Below, one piece after another: positions 41,844-51,107 of a stretch of DNA of 64,000 nucleotides. The stretch covers positions 1 through 64,000 of the forward strand of contig JAEXRH010000012.1 in the NCBI GenBank assembly GCA_023438065.1, given 5' to 3'. The first letter of the stretch is position 1; the number at the start of each line of letters is the position of its first letter. The notes beneath the pieces are model-generated. The model searched no databases. It saw nothing but the letters and a program-made list of their open reading frames with translations, and was not told where the DNA came from. The position numbers were made by a program, and so were the translations under genes. This DNA comes from Spirochaetota bacterium. GTDB lineage: Bacteria; Spirochaetota; Spirochaetia; Treponematales; Treponemataceae.

Positions 41844-42988
41844 TGCGCGCCTTCTCGATCGTCGCGGAGAAAAACCGGAGCCCCGAGCGTATAGACCTTG
41901 CTTTCCTGCTTCTCGTCATTCTCTTGACCGGCATCGGATTCACGACGCTGTATTCCGGATCCCTCGGGTACGGAGAACGGATTTTCGGCGATCAATTCTA
42001 TTTCGTGAAGCGTCAGGCGGTGCACCTTGCGGTCGGAATCGTCGCCATGGTTGTCCTTTCGGCGATAAATCTCGATGCCGCGCGGAAGCATCTCCCGAAG
42101 CTCGTCGCGTTCACGATCGTCATCTCCCTTTTAACGTTCGTGCCGGGGATTGGGGTGACGAAGAACGGCGCGTCGCGCTGGATCGGGATTGGACCCGCGA
42201 CCTTTCAGCCATCGGAGCTCGTCAAGTTCGTGCTCGTGTTCTTTCTCGCGAATCTTTTCGCGAAAAAGCACGACCGTCTCGACGAACCCGAGGTTTCGGT
42301 ATATCCCGCGGCGATCATGACCTCCATCTTCATCGCTACCGTCTATCTTCAGCGCAACCTTTCGACCGTGATCCTCCTCAGCATCATCGCCCTTTCGGTT
42401 TTTTTCGTCGCGGGAGTGAAAATCGGCTGGTTCATTCGTTTCTGTCTCCTTTCGGTACCGCTCGTGGCGCTCATGGTCTTGAGCGAGGAGTACCGGGTCA
42501 AGCGTATCCTCGCGTACCTCTATCCCGAAAGGTATCCCCTGAGCTTCGGGTATCAGGTCAACGCGGCCCTGCAGGCCATATCGGACGGCGGTTTTTGGGG
42601 GCTCGGGCTCGGGAACGGTATCAGAAAGATCGCGAGCATTCCCGAGGTGCAATCCGACTTTATCTTCGCGGTCTGGGCCGAGGAAATGGGCTTCGTCGGC
42701 GTCCTCGCGTATTTCGCGATTCTCCTCGCCTTTTCCTGGCGGGGATTCAGGATCGCCTTTTCGGTCAAGGATCGTTTCAGGGGCCTTCTCGCGTTCGGCG
42801 CGACGGCGCTGATCCTGGTTCAGTCGCTGATGAACGTCGGCGTCGTCGTTCGCGTTTTTCCCGCTACCGGAATACCGCTTCCTTTTTTCTCGTCCGGCGG
42901 TTCGTCTTTGATAATAACTCTGTGCCTCAGTGCCGTAATTATAAATGTGTCCCGGTATACGCCGGAAGGGGAGATACAAAATGATTGA
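41843..42988 (+). CDS. ftsW: FtsW septal peptidoglycan polymerase
   Basis: A 381-residue SEDS-family membrane protein with about ten membrane segments. It shows GIGVTKNGASRWIGIG, FQPSELVKFVLVFFLA, LSFGYQVNAALQAI-GGFWGLGLGNG, and PFFSSGGSS near the C-terminus. It polymerises septal glycan, normally with a class B PBP. The ATG at 41843 overlaps the murF stop (TGATG); an in-frame ATG at 41792 would put a polar extension inside murF. Confidence 0.95.
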   Translation: MRAFSIVAEKNRSPERIDLAFLLLVILLTGIGFTTLYSGSLGYGERIFGDQFYFVKRQAVHLAVGIVAMVVLSAINLDAARKHLPKLVAFTIVISLLTFVPGIGVTKNGASRWIGIGPATFQPSELVKFVLVFFLANLFAKKHDRLDEPEVSVYPAAIMTSIFIATVYLQRNLSTVILLSIIALSVFFVAGVKIGWFIRFCLLSVPLVALMVLSEEYRVKRILAYLYPERYPLSFGYQVNAALQAISDGGFWGLGLGNGIRKIASIPEVQSDFIFAVWAEEMGFVGVLAYFAILLAFSWRGFRIAFSVKDRFRGLLAFGATALILVQSLMNVGVVVRVFPATGIPLPFFSSGGSSLIITLCLSAVIINVSRYTPEGEIQND

Positions 42989-43787
42989 AAACGTTATCGG
43001 TCAGACAAGCCGGCATTCGGAGGCAGAGGACTGGAAACCTGTCGCGATCAGGGTCCTTCTGGGCTTTCTCGTGGCCTTTCTCCTCGCCGAGCTCGCGTTT
43101 TACCTCGTCGTCATCCCCGCCACCTCGACGGTTCGCCTTACCGTGGAGGGCGCTCCCTCGGTCGGTTACGACGAGCTTTGCTCGATCGCCGGAATCGACG
43201 GGACCGAGCGCTGGATTCGCTTCAACACCGCCGCAACGGCCGCCCGTCTCGCCTCGAATCCCCTTTTCGAGTCGGTAACCGTCGAGAAGAAATTCCCCGA
43301 TCGCGTGGTCATATCGGTGGAGGAACGCGTCCCGGTGGCCGTTTCCCTGAGCGTCGTCAACGGAAGGACCGTGCCCGTCGAGATCGACCGGAAGGGCGTC
43401 GCCTTCAGGATAGGGCGGCTCCCCTCAAGGTCCGCGCTTCCCATGGTGACCGGACTTACCTTCGAGAACCCCGTGGCGGGCATGCGGCTCGACGCGAGAC
43501 TGAAGCCCCTGCTCGAGAGTCTTTCCGTCATCGAGGCGAAGAATCCCCTCCTTCTCGCCGCGGTCTCCGAGATCAGGATCGACGAGAAGCCGTACGGCGG
43601 ATTCGACCTCGTGATCTACCCCGTCAATACCCCCGTCAAGGTGCGCACCGACAAGGCGTTGAACGAAGACGAATTACAGTATATGATGCTCGTGCTGGAC
43701 GTGGTGAAGGACCTTGACCCGTCGATCGACGAGATCGACATCAGGGCCGGCACGGTCGCGTACCGGTCCAAGGGGGAGACGCTTTGA
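42981..43787 (+). CDS. ftsQ: FtsQ/DivIB cell division protein
   Basis: A 268-residue bitopic protein: cytoplasmic N-terminus of about 24 residues, one membrane segment (IRVLLGFLVAFLLAELAFYLVVI), then a POTRA domain (STVRLTVEGAPSVGYDEL...FNTAATAARLASNPLFESVTVEKKFPDRVV, read as separate segments) and a beta domain. It bridges early and late divisome proteins in the periplasm. A ggaaggggag site precedes the ATG. It overlaps ftsW by 8 bp and ftsA by 4 bp. Confidence 0.9.
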   Translation: MIENVIGQTSRHSEAEDWKPVAIRVLLGFLVAFLLAELAFYLVVIPATSTVRLTVEGAPSVGYDELCSIAGIDGTERWIRFNTAATAARLASNPLFESVTVEKKFPDRVVISVEERVPVAVSLSVVNGRTVPVEIDRKGVAFRIGRLPSRSALPMVTGLTFENPVAGMRLDARLKPLLESLSVIEAKNPLLLAAVSEIRIDEKPYGGFDLVIYPVNTPVKVRTDKALNEDELQYMMLVLDVVKDLDPSIDEIDIRAGTVAYRSKGETL

Positions 43788-45025
43788 GCGAGGTTGTTGT
43801 CGGACTCGATATTGGAACCAGCCGGATACGGGCGCTGATCGGGGAGATCTCCGATTCGGGCGTTTTCCAGATAACCGGCGTCGGGACGAGTCCGTCGACG
43901 GGCCTGAGAAAAGGCGTGGTCGTCAACATCGAGAACACCGTCAGGGCGATCGCGCAGGCGGTCGAGGCCGCCGAGATGATGAGCGGCATCGAGGCCACGA
44001 GGTGCATGATCGGCATCGGCGGAACCCATATCGACGGACTCAATTCGCGCGGCGTCGTCGCCGTGACCGGAAAGGGACGCGATAACCGCGAAATCGGCCA
44101 GGAAGACATTAACCGGGTCATCGACGCCGCCAAGGCCGTCGTCATCCCGATGGACCGGCAGGTTCTTCACGTCATCCCCCAATCCTATATCGTCGACGAG
44201 CAGAAAGGCGTCCGCGATCCCCGCAACATGATCGGCGTCCGGCTCGAGGCCGAGGTGCACATCATCACGGGATCGGTCACGTCGGTCCAGAACATGGTCA
44301 AGTGCGTCAATCGCGCGTCCCTTTCGGTCGACGAGTACATGCTTCACTCGCTCGCCGCGGTAAAATCCGTCATGACACAGGACGAACGCGAGCTCGGCTC
44401 CGTGATCATCGACCTCGGCGGCGGAACGACGGACGTGCTCGTCATGGCCGACGGCGCCCCGCTTCTGACCGCGGTGATTCCCGTCGGGGGGATCCAGGTA
44501 ACCAACGACATATCGATCGTGAAGGGTATCTCGGTCGAGACGGCCGAGCGGATCAAGCTCGACGCGGGCTGTTCCTGGATGCCGCTCATCGAGGAAAACG
44601 AGGAAGTTATCCTTCCCGGCGTCGGAGGACGCCCTCCCGTGGTGATCCCGCGCGCAGAGATCTGCGAGATCGTGCAACCGCGCGTGGCCGAGATATTTTC
44701 CATGGTCAAGGAAAAGATCGCCCCGGTCACGAAATCGCGCCAGCTTTCCGGGAATATCATCCTTACCGGCGGCGGCGCGCTCCTTCCGGGAGTCGTCGAG
44801 CTCGCCTGCGAGACCTTCGGGACCCAGGCGGTCAGGATCGGCGTTCCGGGCAATTTCGGCGGGCTCACCGGCGAGTATCGGAGTCCCGACTACGCGACCG
44901 TGCTCGGTCTCGTGCTCGCCGCCTACGAGCGGCGGAAGGAAGAGGCGCCCGAATCGGGCGGCGAAGACGTTCCCGCGAAGCCCGTATTGGGGAGACTTCG
45001 CGGATGGCTCAAGGAATTTTTCTAG
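43784..45025 (+). CDS. ftsA: Cell division ATPase FtsA
   Basis: A 413-residue actin-like protein: VVGLDIGTSRIRALIGE at the N-terminus (phosphate 1), the 1C subdomain (about 85-165), VIIDLGGGTTDVLVM (phosphate 2), LTGGGALLPGVVEL (adenosine motif) and a basic, amphipathic C-terminus (LRGWLKEFF) that anchors it to the membrane. It links FtsZ to the membrane. It overlaps ftsQ and precedes ftsZ by 54 bp. Confidence 0.96.
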   Translation: MSEVVVGLDIGTSRIRALIGEISDSGVFQITGVGTSPSTGLRKGVVVNIENTVRAIAQAVEAAEMMSGIEATRCMIGIGGTHIDGLNSRGVVAVTGKGRDNREIGQEDINRVIDAAKAVVIPMDRQVLHVIPQSYIVDEQKGVRDPRNMIGVRLEAEVHIITGSVTSVQNMVKCVNRASLSVDEYMLHSLAAVKSVMTQDERELGSVIIDLGGGTTDVLVMADGAPLLTAVIPVGGIQVTNDISIVKGISVETAERIKLDAGCSWMPLIEENEEVILPGVGGRPPVVIPRAEICEIVQPRVAEIFSMVKEKIAPVTKSRQLSGNIILTGGGALLPGVVELACETFGTQAVRIGVPGNFGGLTGEYRSPDYATVLGLVLAAYERRKEEAPESGGEDVPAKPVLGRLRGWLKEFF

Positions 45026-45031
45026 AAACCA

Positions 45032-45040
45032 TGCTATAAT
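45032..45040 (+). promoter_or_regulatory. Extended -10 promoter of ftsZ
   Basis: TGC-TATAAT in the ftsA-ftsZ gap, 39 bp before the ATG at 45080. No convincing -35. It would let ftsZ be made in excess of upstream division proteins. Confidence 0.5.
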
Positions 45041-45079
45041 GCTGGTTTGAACGGGTTTTTTCTGGGAGGGGAAAACTAC

Positions 45080-46288
45080 ATGGAAGTTGAAATTCTGAAC
45101 CATCGGGAGATCAGCCCGACGGTCATAAAGGTAATCGGCACGGGTGGCGGCGGCTCGAACGCGGTCAACCGCATGATGGAATGCGGTCTCGAGAACGTGG
45201 ACTTCGTCGTCGCGAATACGGACCTGCAGGCGCTTAACTACTCGAACGCGCCGACGAAGCTCGCGATCGGGTCGAAGCTCACCGGAGGACTCGGCGCGGG
45301 CGGCAAGCCCGAGGTCGGCGAAAAGGCCGCGGTCGAGGACACCGAGAGCATCACCAACGCGATACGCGGCGCCGACATGGTGTTCGTCACCGCGGGCATG
45401 GGCGGCGGAACCGGCACCGGCGCGGTTCCGGTCATCGCCGAGATCGCCCGAAGCCAGGGCGCGCTCACCGTCGGCGTCGTGACCCGTCCCTTCGATTTCG
45501 AGGGAAAGGTCAAGCAACGGCTCGCCGAGGAAGGAATCGAGAAGCTCAGAAAATCCGTCGATACCCTTATCGTCATTCCCAATCAGCATCTTCTCAAGCT
45601 CGTCGACCGGAGAACCCCGATCAAGCAGGCCTTTACGATGGCCGACGACGTGCTTCGCCAGGCGGTTCAGGGAATCTCGGACCTCATCACCCATCCCGGG
45701 CTCATCAACATCGACTTCGCCGACGTGAAGACGACGATGGAAGGGCAGGGAGACGCGATCATGGGCGTCGGCACCGGCGAGGGCGACAACCGCGCGGTGG
45801 ACGCCGCGACGAACGCGATAAACAACCCGCTTCTCGAAGACTCGCACATCGAGGGCGCGAATCACATACTCATCAACATCACCGGCAGCGAGGACATGAC
45901 TCTCGTCGAGGTCGAGGAGATCGTGAAGATCGTCACCGCGAACGCCGATCCCGACGCGCTCATCATCTACGGGACCTCGATCGACACCGCGATGGGCGAC
46001 CGGGTGAGCGTCACCGTGATCGCGACCGGCTTCGTCACGAGCCGATATCAGGTCGCCATCGACCGAACCGCGATGAGCGCGCGCTCCGAAAAGCCGCAAA
46101 GCGCCGCGTCGAGCGAATTCGTGACGAGATCAGAGTGGAAGGAGCTCAACGATCGGGCGCAACGGCCCGTGACGGGCCTCGGTACGAGGAATTCCCCGTC
46201 GCACCTCGCCTCGGTTCCGGCTCCGTCCTCCAACGACGATCTTGACACTCCGACCGTCGTGCGGATCCAGCAGAAGGTTCAGAACTGA
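45080..46288 (+). CDS. ftsZ: Cell division protein FtsZ
   Basis: A 402-residue tubulin-like GTPase: VIGTGGGGSNAVNRM, the GMGGGTGTGAVPVIAE signature loop, and a helix H7/T7 region with INIDFADVKT. A disordered linker (about 335-385) leads to a C-terminal peptide ending DTPTVVRIQQKVQN, where the PTVVRIQQ stretch stands in the position of the FtsA-binding conserved tail. It forms the Z ring. The ATG at 45080 follows gggagggg with good spacing; the upstream extension is not family-like. Confidence 0.97.
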   Translation: MEVEILNHREISPTVIKVIGTGGGGSNAVNRMMECGLENVDFVVANTDLQALNYSNAPTKLAIGSKLTGGLGAGGKPEVGEKAAVEDTESITNAIRGADMVFVTAGMGGGTGTGAVPVIAEIARSQGALTVGVVTRPFDFEGKVKQRLAEEGIEKLRKSVDTLIVIPNQHLLKLVDRRTPIKQAFTMADDVLRQAVQGISDLITHPGLINIDFADVKTTMEGQGDAIMGVGTGEGDNRAVDAATNAINNPLLEDSHIEGANHILINITGSEDMTLVEVEEIVKIVTANADPDALIIYGTSIDTAMGDRVSVTVIATGFVTSRYQVAIDRTAMSARSEKPQSAASSEFVTRSEWKELNDRAQRPVTGLGTRNSPSHLASVPAPSSNDDLDTPTVVRIQQKVQN

Positions 46289-46320
46289 GCGAGACGATCG
46301 TTCGTTCTTTCGAGGCGTAT

Positions 46321-47193
46321 TTGATAACCGGCGAGGCGCGTTCGCGCCTTACCGCCGATACCTACGCGGGCAGCGCGCGAGCCTTTCTTTCCTGGCTCGC
46401 CTCGCGCGGCCTCGAGCTCGCGACCGCGACGACCGAAGACTGCGTCGCGTACGCGATCGATCGGGCGGACTCGGGCGTCAGCGGGAAGACCCTCGCGCGC
46501 GATCTCGCCGCGATACGTTCCCTTTTTCGGTTCGTCATCCTCGAACGCCTGAGAAACGATAACCCCGCCGATACCGTCGAGTCTCCCGCGCGCGGACAAA
46601 GCCTTCCGCGCGCGCTCTCTCCCGAAGACGTCGATGCCCTCCTTTCCGCAATACCCGTCGACTCGCCGAACGGGCTCAGGGATCGAGCGCTGTTCGAGCT
46701 CGTGTACTCCTGCGGGCTCCGCGTCAGCGAGGCGGTAAGCCTGTCGATTCCCGACGTGCATTTCCGCGAGCGCGTTATCCTCGTGCGCGGGAAGGGCGAC
46801 AAACAGCGGCTCGTTCCTTTCGGGGATCCTGCCGATCGATGGCTCAATCGGTATCTCGCCGACGCGCGGGGCCCGTTATTGGGCAATCGCGTTTCCTCCG
46901 CGATTTTCGTGAACGCGCGCGGCGGCCGGTTGACCCGCAAGGGGATATGGAAGCGTTTTCAGGGGATAATCGCGCGAGCCGGGGTCGAGTCGAAAATCCA
47001 TACGCTCCGGCATTCCTTCGCGACGCACCTTCTCGCCGGGGGAGCCGACCTCCGATCGGTTCAGGACCTGCTCGGCCACGCGGACGTGTCGACGACCCAG
47101 ATTTACACGCACGTCGAGAACGAGTCCTTGAGGCTGTACCACGCGGATTTCTTTGACAATTACCGGCCAGAAGGCGAAAATGATGCTGAATAA
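46321..47193 (+). CDS. xerD: Tyrosine recombinase (XerD-like)
   Basis: A 290-residue integrase-family enzyme: N-terminal SAM-like domain (about 1-85) and a catalytic domain with Arg in CGLRVSEA, Lys in GKGDKQR, HTLRHSFATHLL (His and Arg), LLGHADVSTT (His) and the tyrosine nucleophile in QIYTHV. It is one of two Xer paralogues in the window and probably resolves chromosome dimers at division. The TTG start has a gagg site. The homologous N-terminus seems to begin earlier (SETIVRSFEAYL, 46288 on), so a CTG at 46285 overlapping the ftsZ stop is possible. Confidence 0.88.
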   Translation: MITGEARSRLTADTYAGSARAFLSWLASRGLELATATTEDCVAYAIDRADSGVSGKTLARDLAAIRSLFRFVILERLRNDNPADTVESPARGQSLPRALSPEDVDALLSAIPVDSPNGLRDRALFELVYSCGLRVSEAVSLSIPDVHFRERVILVRGKGDKQRLVPFGDPADRWLNRYLADARGPLLGNRVSSAIFVNARGGRLTRKGIWKRFQGIIARAGVESKIHTLRHSFATHLLAGGADLRSVQDLLGHADVSTTQIYTHVENESLRLYHADFFDNYRPEGENDAE

Positions 47194-47214
47194 GAAAGAC
47201 CAGGAGGCTGCAGT

Positions 47215-47943
47215 ATGGGGACGAAATTTCTCGGCGCGATAGCGTCGCTCGCGCTTTTGTGCGTCTTGACCTCATGCGGACCGAACGTAAAGACCATTCG
47301 AAGGATGCAGGCCCTCGAGGAGCATGTCGGGAATCCGACCACGATCGAGGAGCTCACCGAGGCTATCGGTAAATACCAGAACCGCGTCGAGGACATCATC
47401 AACGCGGAGACGCGCGTGGGCATATGGTACAAGATACTCGCGACGCGGTATCTCGATAACGGGATGTACGGCAAGGCGCTCGAGACGTTCCGCAAGGCGA
47501 TCGAGTATTATCCCGAGAACCAGAACCTGTACTATTACGTCGGGGTTTGCGCGGGGTACATGGCGAAGTCCGCGCTCGATTACGAGGCAACCGGTTCCCG
47601 CGCCGCGAGAGATCGCTACCTCGATCTCGCCGAGAGTTCGTACCTTCGCGCGATCGGGCTTCAGGAAGATTATTTCCGCGCGCTCTATGGCCTCTCCGTT
47701 CTCTATATTTTCGAGCTCAACCGTCCCGAGGACGCCATTCCGTATATCGAGCGCGCGCTCGATCTCGAGCGGAGAAACGTCGAGGCCATGTTCGTAGCGG
47801 CCCGCGCGTATTACATGACGGAAAAATTCGACGCGGCTATCGATATGTACGATCAAATTCTCTCTCTTTCACCCGACAAGGAACGCAAGGCGCAAGCCCA
47901 GGCGAATAAGTCGATGATCATCGAAAAGGCCTATGAACGTTGA
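47215..47943 (+). CDS. TPR-repeat lipoprotein
   Basis: A 242-residue lipoprotein. The signal peptide (ASLALLCVLTSC) ends in an LTSC lipobox with Cys at 21. At least three TPR-like helical hairpins follow, centred on YLDNGMYGKALETFRKAIEY, RPEDAIPYIERALDLE and KFDAAIDMYDQILSL. TPR lipoproteins act as periplasmic scaffolds; the partner is unknown. It has a good aggaggc site and overlaps dprA by 11 bp. Confidence 0.82.
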   Translation: MGTKFLGAIASLALLCVLTSCGPNVKTIRRMQALEEHVGNPTTIEELTEAIGKYQNRVEDIINAETRVGIWYKILATRYLDNGMYGKALETFRKAIEYYPENQNLYYYVGVCAGYMAKSALDYEATGSRAARDRYLDLAESSYLRAIGLQEDYFRALYGLSVLYIFELNRPEDAIPYIERALDLERRNVEAMFVAARAYYMTEKFDAAIDMYDQILSLSPDKERKAQAQANKSMIIEKAYER

Positions 47944-48994
47944 GCCCGTCATTCTCGCCCTGGCAAGATGCGGCTTCCTCTCGTGCGTCGAGAGGGAGTT
48001 TTTGGCAAAAAAACTTGACAATATTGAATCGCTTACAGTACTTTCTATAGAAGATATTTGCGCGATTTTGCGTCGGAGGATTCAGACTCGCGCGTGGAAT
48101 CCCGAAAACCTCGAGGGACTCGTCGAATCGGATCTCGCGACGATGGCTCGATATGGTATCGAAGCCGTAAGCGTTCTTGACGCGAGGTATCCGCCGCTCC
48201 TTCGGGAGCTCCATGACCCGCCCTTCGTTCTTTTTTGGCGAGGTTCTCTTCCCGATCCGGAGGTTCCCGTGGCGGCTATCGTCGGGACTCGAGCTCCGAC
48301 CGGTTCAGGCGCTCTCGCGGCCTCGAGGATCGCTAGCGATTTCGCTCGCGCGGGAATACCGGTCGTCTCCGGCCTCGCGCGGGGCATCGACGCTTTCGCC
48401 CATCGCGGTTGCGTCGACGCGAAGGGACGCACGATAGCGGTGCTCGCGTGCGGGCTCGATCGCGTGTATCCCAGAAGCAACGCGCGATTGGCTGCGACCA
48501 TCATCGAGTCAGGAGGCGCGCTCGTCGGGGAGTATTCGCCGGGCGAGCTTCCGCTGAAGTTCCGCTTTCCGCAGCGAAACCGGATTATCGCGGGCTTCGC
48601 GCGGGCGGTGGTCGTCGTGGAGGCTCCCGAGAAGTCGGGCGCGCTCATAACGGCCGATTTCGCGCTTGAACAGGGACGGGATCTTTTCGTCCATGCAATC
48701 TCGCTTTTGTCACCGCGAGGCGCCGGGACCGCGCGACTCGCGGGCGAGGGGGCGGAGACGATCGATTCGGCGGCTTCCATACTCGCCGCGTGGGGATATC
48801 CGCAGGTTTCCGGCGCGACGCGCCAAAACGGGGCGAAGGTCGCGCCTCTCGCCCGCGAGCCTCACGGCATTCGCGGGGTAGGGACGCAGCTCGCGCTTGA
48901 ATTCGAAAAGGAAATGGACCTTCAGGGAATGAGGGATCCGTCGAGGAGAACAGTATATGGCCTCCAAGAAGGCAGCAGCAAAGAAAGACGATAA
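47933..48994 (+). CDS. dprA: DNA processing protein DprA
   Basis: A 353-residue protein with an N-terminal SAM-like region and the Rossmann DprA core: AAIVGTRAPTGSG, VSGLARGIDAFAHRG, VLACGLDRVYPRSN, RFPQRNRIIAGFARAVVVVEA. It binds single-stranded DNA and loads RecA during natural transformation; in non-competent bacteria its role is unclear. The C-terminal part is short and basic. It overlaps topA by 38 bp. The local base composition in its first 150 bp is more AT-rich than the rest. Confidence 0.93.
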   Translation: MNVEPVILALARCGFLSCVEREFLAKKLDNIESLTVLSIEDICAILRRRIQTRAWNPENLEGLVESDLATMARYGIEAVSVLDARYPPLLRELHDPPFVLFWRGSLPDPEVPVAAIVGTRAPTGSGALAASRIASDFARAGIPVVSGLARGIDAFAHRGCVDAKGRTIAVLACGLDRVYPRSNARLAATIIESGGALVGEYSPGELPLKFRFPQRNRIIAGFARAVVVVEAPEKSGALITADFALEQGRDLFVHAISLLSPRGAGTARLAGEGAETIDSAASILAAWGYPQVSGATRQNGAKVAPLAREPHGIRGVGTQLALEFEKEMDLQGMRDPSRRTVYGLQEGSSKERR

Positions 48995-51107
48995 GTCCAC
49001 GCTCGTGATCGTTGAGTCTCCCGCGAAGGCGAAGACCATCGAGAAATACCTCGGGCATGGATATATCGTAAAGGCATCGATGGGGCACCTTATCGACCTT
49101 CCGAAATCCCGAATGGCGATCAACGTCGAGGATAATTTCCAGCCCGAGTACATAACCGTTCGAGGGAGGGCGAAACTCCTCAAGGAACTCCAGGGCGACG
49201 CGAAGAAATCGCGCGAAGTCCTTCTCGCAAGCGATAATGACCGCGAGGGCGAGGCCATCGCGTGGCATCTGAGAAATTCAATACTGTCGAAATACGAAGT
49301 TCCGATTAAGCGCATCGTGTTCAACGAGATCACCCCGCAGGCGATCAAGGACGCGGTCGGGCATCCCATCGACATCGACGAATCGAAGGTCAACGCGCAA
49401 AAAGCGCGTCGCGTCCTCGATCGGCTCGTCGGATACAACCTGTCGCCCCTTCTCTGGAAGAAGGTCAAGAACGGGCTTTCCGCCGGCCGCGTGCAGTCGG
49501 TCGCCCTCAGGCTCATATGCGAGCGCGAACGCGAGGTCGAGGAATTCATTCCCGAGGAATACTGGACCCTCGACGCGGACTTCATCAAGGGAAAGAACGA
49601 GTTTACCGCCCAGCTCGTTACCTACCGCGGCGAGAAGCCCGAGCTCAAGAACGCGGAGGACGTGCAGAGGATCGTCAACGACATCAAGTCGAGCCCGTGC
49701 GTCGTCATGGACATCAAGACCACCGAGAAGACCATCAGGCCGAAGGCGCCGTTCACGACCTCCAAGCTTCAGCAGATGGCCGCGAACCGCCTCGGCTATA
49801 CCTCCAAGAAAACGATGCAGATCGCCCAGCAGCTCTACGAGGGCATCAACATCGGCTCGACCCGGGTCGGTCTGATCACCTACATGCGAACGGACTCCGT
49901 CCGCATCTCGGCGCTCGCGCTCGAGGAAGCGCGTAAATGGATAGGCGAGAAATATCCCGCGGAATTGCCTCCCGAGGCGATCGAGTATTCCGTCGAGAAA
50001 AAGGCGCAGGACGCGCACGAGGCGATTCGCCCGACGTACATACAGTACACCCCGGAGTACGTGAAGGAATTCCTCACGCGCGACCAGCTGCGGCTGTATA
50101 CCATCATCTGGGAGCGGTTCGTCTCGAGCCAGATGAACCCGGCGCGGAGTCGCACGACTAGTCTCGACATCGGCGCGGGCGACGCGCTCTTTCGCGTTTC
50201 GTCGACGCGGGTGTTCGAGAAGGGTTTCTACAAGGTCGTGAAGACCCTCATCTCGAAGGACGAGAAGGAGAAACCGGTCCCCGAGATGAAGCTCGGAGAA
50301 ACCCTCGAACCGCGCGACTTCCATCCCGAACAGCACTTCACGCAAGGGCCCTCGCGATTTACCGACGCGTCCATCGTCAAGACGCTCGAGGAAAAGGGCA
50401 TCGGGCGACCGTCGACCTACGCCCCGATCATATCGGTGCTGCTCGAGCGGTATTACGTCACGCGATCGAACAAGCAACTCGTGCCCACCCAGCTCGGGCG
50501 CATCATCAACGACATTCTCGTCGGCTATTTTCCCACGGTCGTGGACGTGAACTTCACCGCGACGGTCGAGACGAAGCTCGACGATGTCGAGGACGCGAAG
50601 CTCGAATGGCCCGAGATGATCGGGACGTTCTTCGGTCCTTTCAAGAAACGCGTCGACGAGGTCATGGAAACCCTCGACAGCATGAAGGGCCGGCTCGACG
50701 AGTCGACCGACTACGTGTGCGAGCTTTGCGGGAAGCCCATGCTCAAGAAACTCGGGCGCTTCGGGTTTTTCCTCGCGTGCTCGGGCTTTCCCGAGTGCCG
50801 TAATACACGATCCATCCCCCTCGCAAAGTGTCCCCGCCCCGGCTGCAACGGCGAGATCGTCTCGAGGCGCACGAAGGGAAGAAGCAAGGAATTCTTTGGC
50901 TGCACCAATTATCCCGAGTGCGATTTCATCAGCCACTTCAAGCCCATCAACGCGACCTGCCCGAAGTGCGGGCAATTTCTCGTCGAGAAATACGACAAGA
51001 AAAACGGCTCGTTCAAGTCCTGCATCAATCCCGAGTGCGATTACCTCCATACCCAGGACGAGTCGATCGAGGTCGGGGGAGACGCGGACCCGGAAGGCGA
51101 TGAATGA
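48957..51107 (+). CDS. topA: DNA topoisomerase I
   Basis: A 716-residue type IA enzyme: Toprim domain (VIVESPAKAKTIEKYL, DNDREGEAIAWHL), active-site tyrosine in the YMRTDSVRIS motif (about residue 305), and three C-terminal zinc ribbons with Cys pairs at about 586/589 (CELCGKP), 624/629 (CPRPGC) and 667/670 (CPKCG). It relaxes negative supercoils. The ATG at 48957 has a gaggagaa site inside dprA. Its stop codon overlaps xerC (ATGA). Confidence 0.97.
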   Translation: MASKKAAAKKDDKSTLVIVESPAKAKTIEKYLGHGYIVKASMGHLIDLPKSRMAINVEDNFQPEYITVRGRAKLLKELQGDAKKSREVLLASDNDREGEAIAWHLRNSILSKYEVPIKRIVFNEITPQAIKDAVGHPIDIDESKVNAQKARRVLDRLVGYNLSPLLWKKVKNGLSAGRVQSVALRLICEREREVEEFIPEEYWTLDADFIKGKNEFTAQLVTYRGEKPELKNAEDVQRIVNDIKSSPCVVMDIKTTEKTIRPKAPFTTSKLQQMAANRLGYTSKKTMQIAQQLYEGINIGSTRVGLITYMRTDSVRISALALEEARKWIGEKYPAELPPEAIEYSVEKKAQDAHEAIRPTYIQYTPEYVKEFLTRDQLRLYTIIWERFVSSQMNPARSRTTSLDIGAGDALFRVSSTRVFEKGFYKVVKTLISKDEKEKPVPEMKLGETLEPRDFHPEQHFTQGPSRFTDASIVKTLEEKGIGRPSTYAPIISVLLERYYVTRSNKQLVPTQLGRIINDILVGYFPTVVDVNFTATVETKLDDVEDAKLEWPEMIGTFFGPFKKRVDEVMETLDSMKGRLDESTDYVCELCGKPMLKKLGRFGFFLACSGFPECRNTRSIPLAKCPRPGCNGEIVSRRTKGRSKEFFGCTNYPECDFISHFKPINATCPKCGQFLVEKYDKKNGSFKSCINPECDYLHTQDESIEVGGDADPEGDE

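Noticed and set aside
43616..46099. An 827-codon open frame on the minus strand opposite ftsQ, ftsA and ftsZ
   Set aside because: It is a shadow of strongly conserved plus-strand genes in GC-rich DNA; its translation is Asp/Arg/His-rich with no family features.
49278..51050. A 590-codon minus-strand frame opposite topA
   Set aside because: Shadow frame; composition is typical of the antisense of GC-rich coding sequence and has no Shine-Dalgarno or motif.
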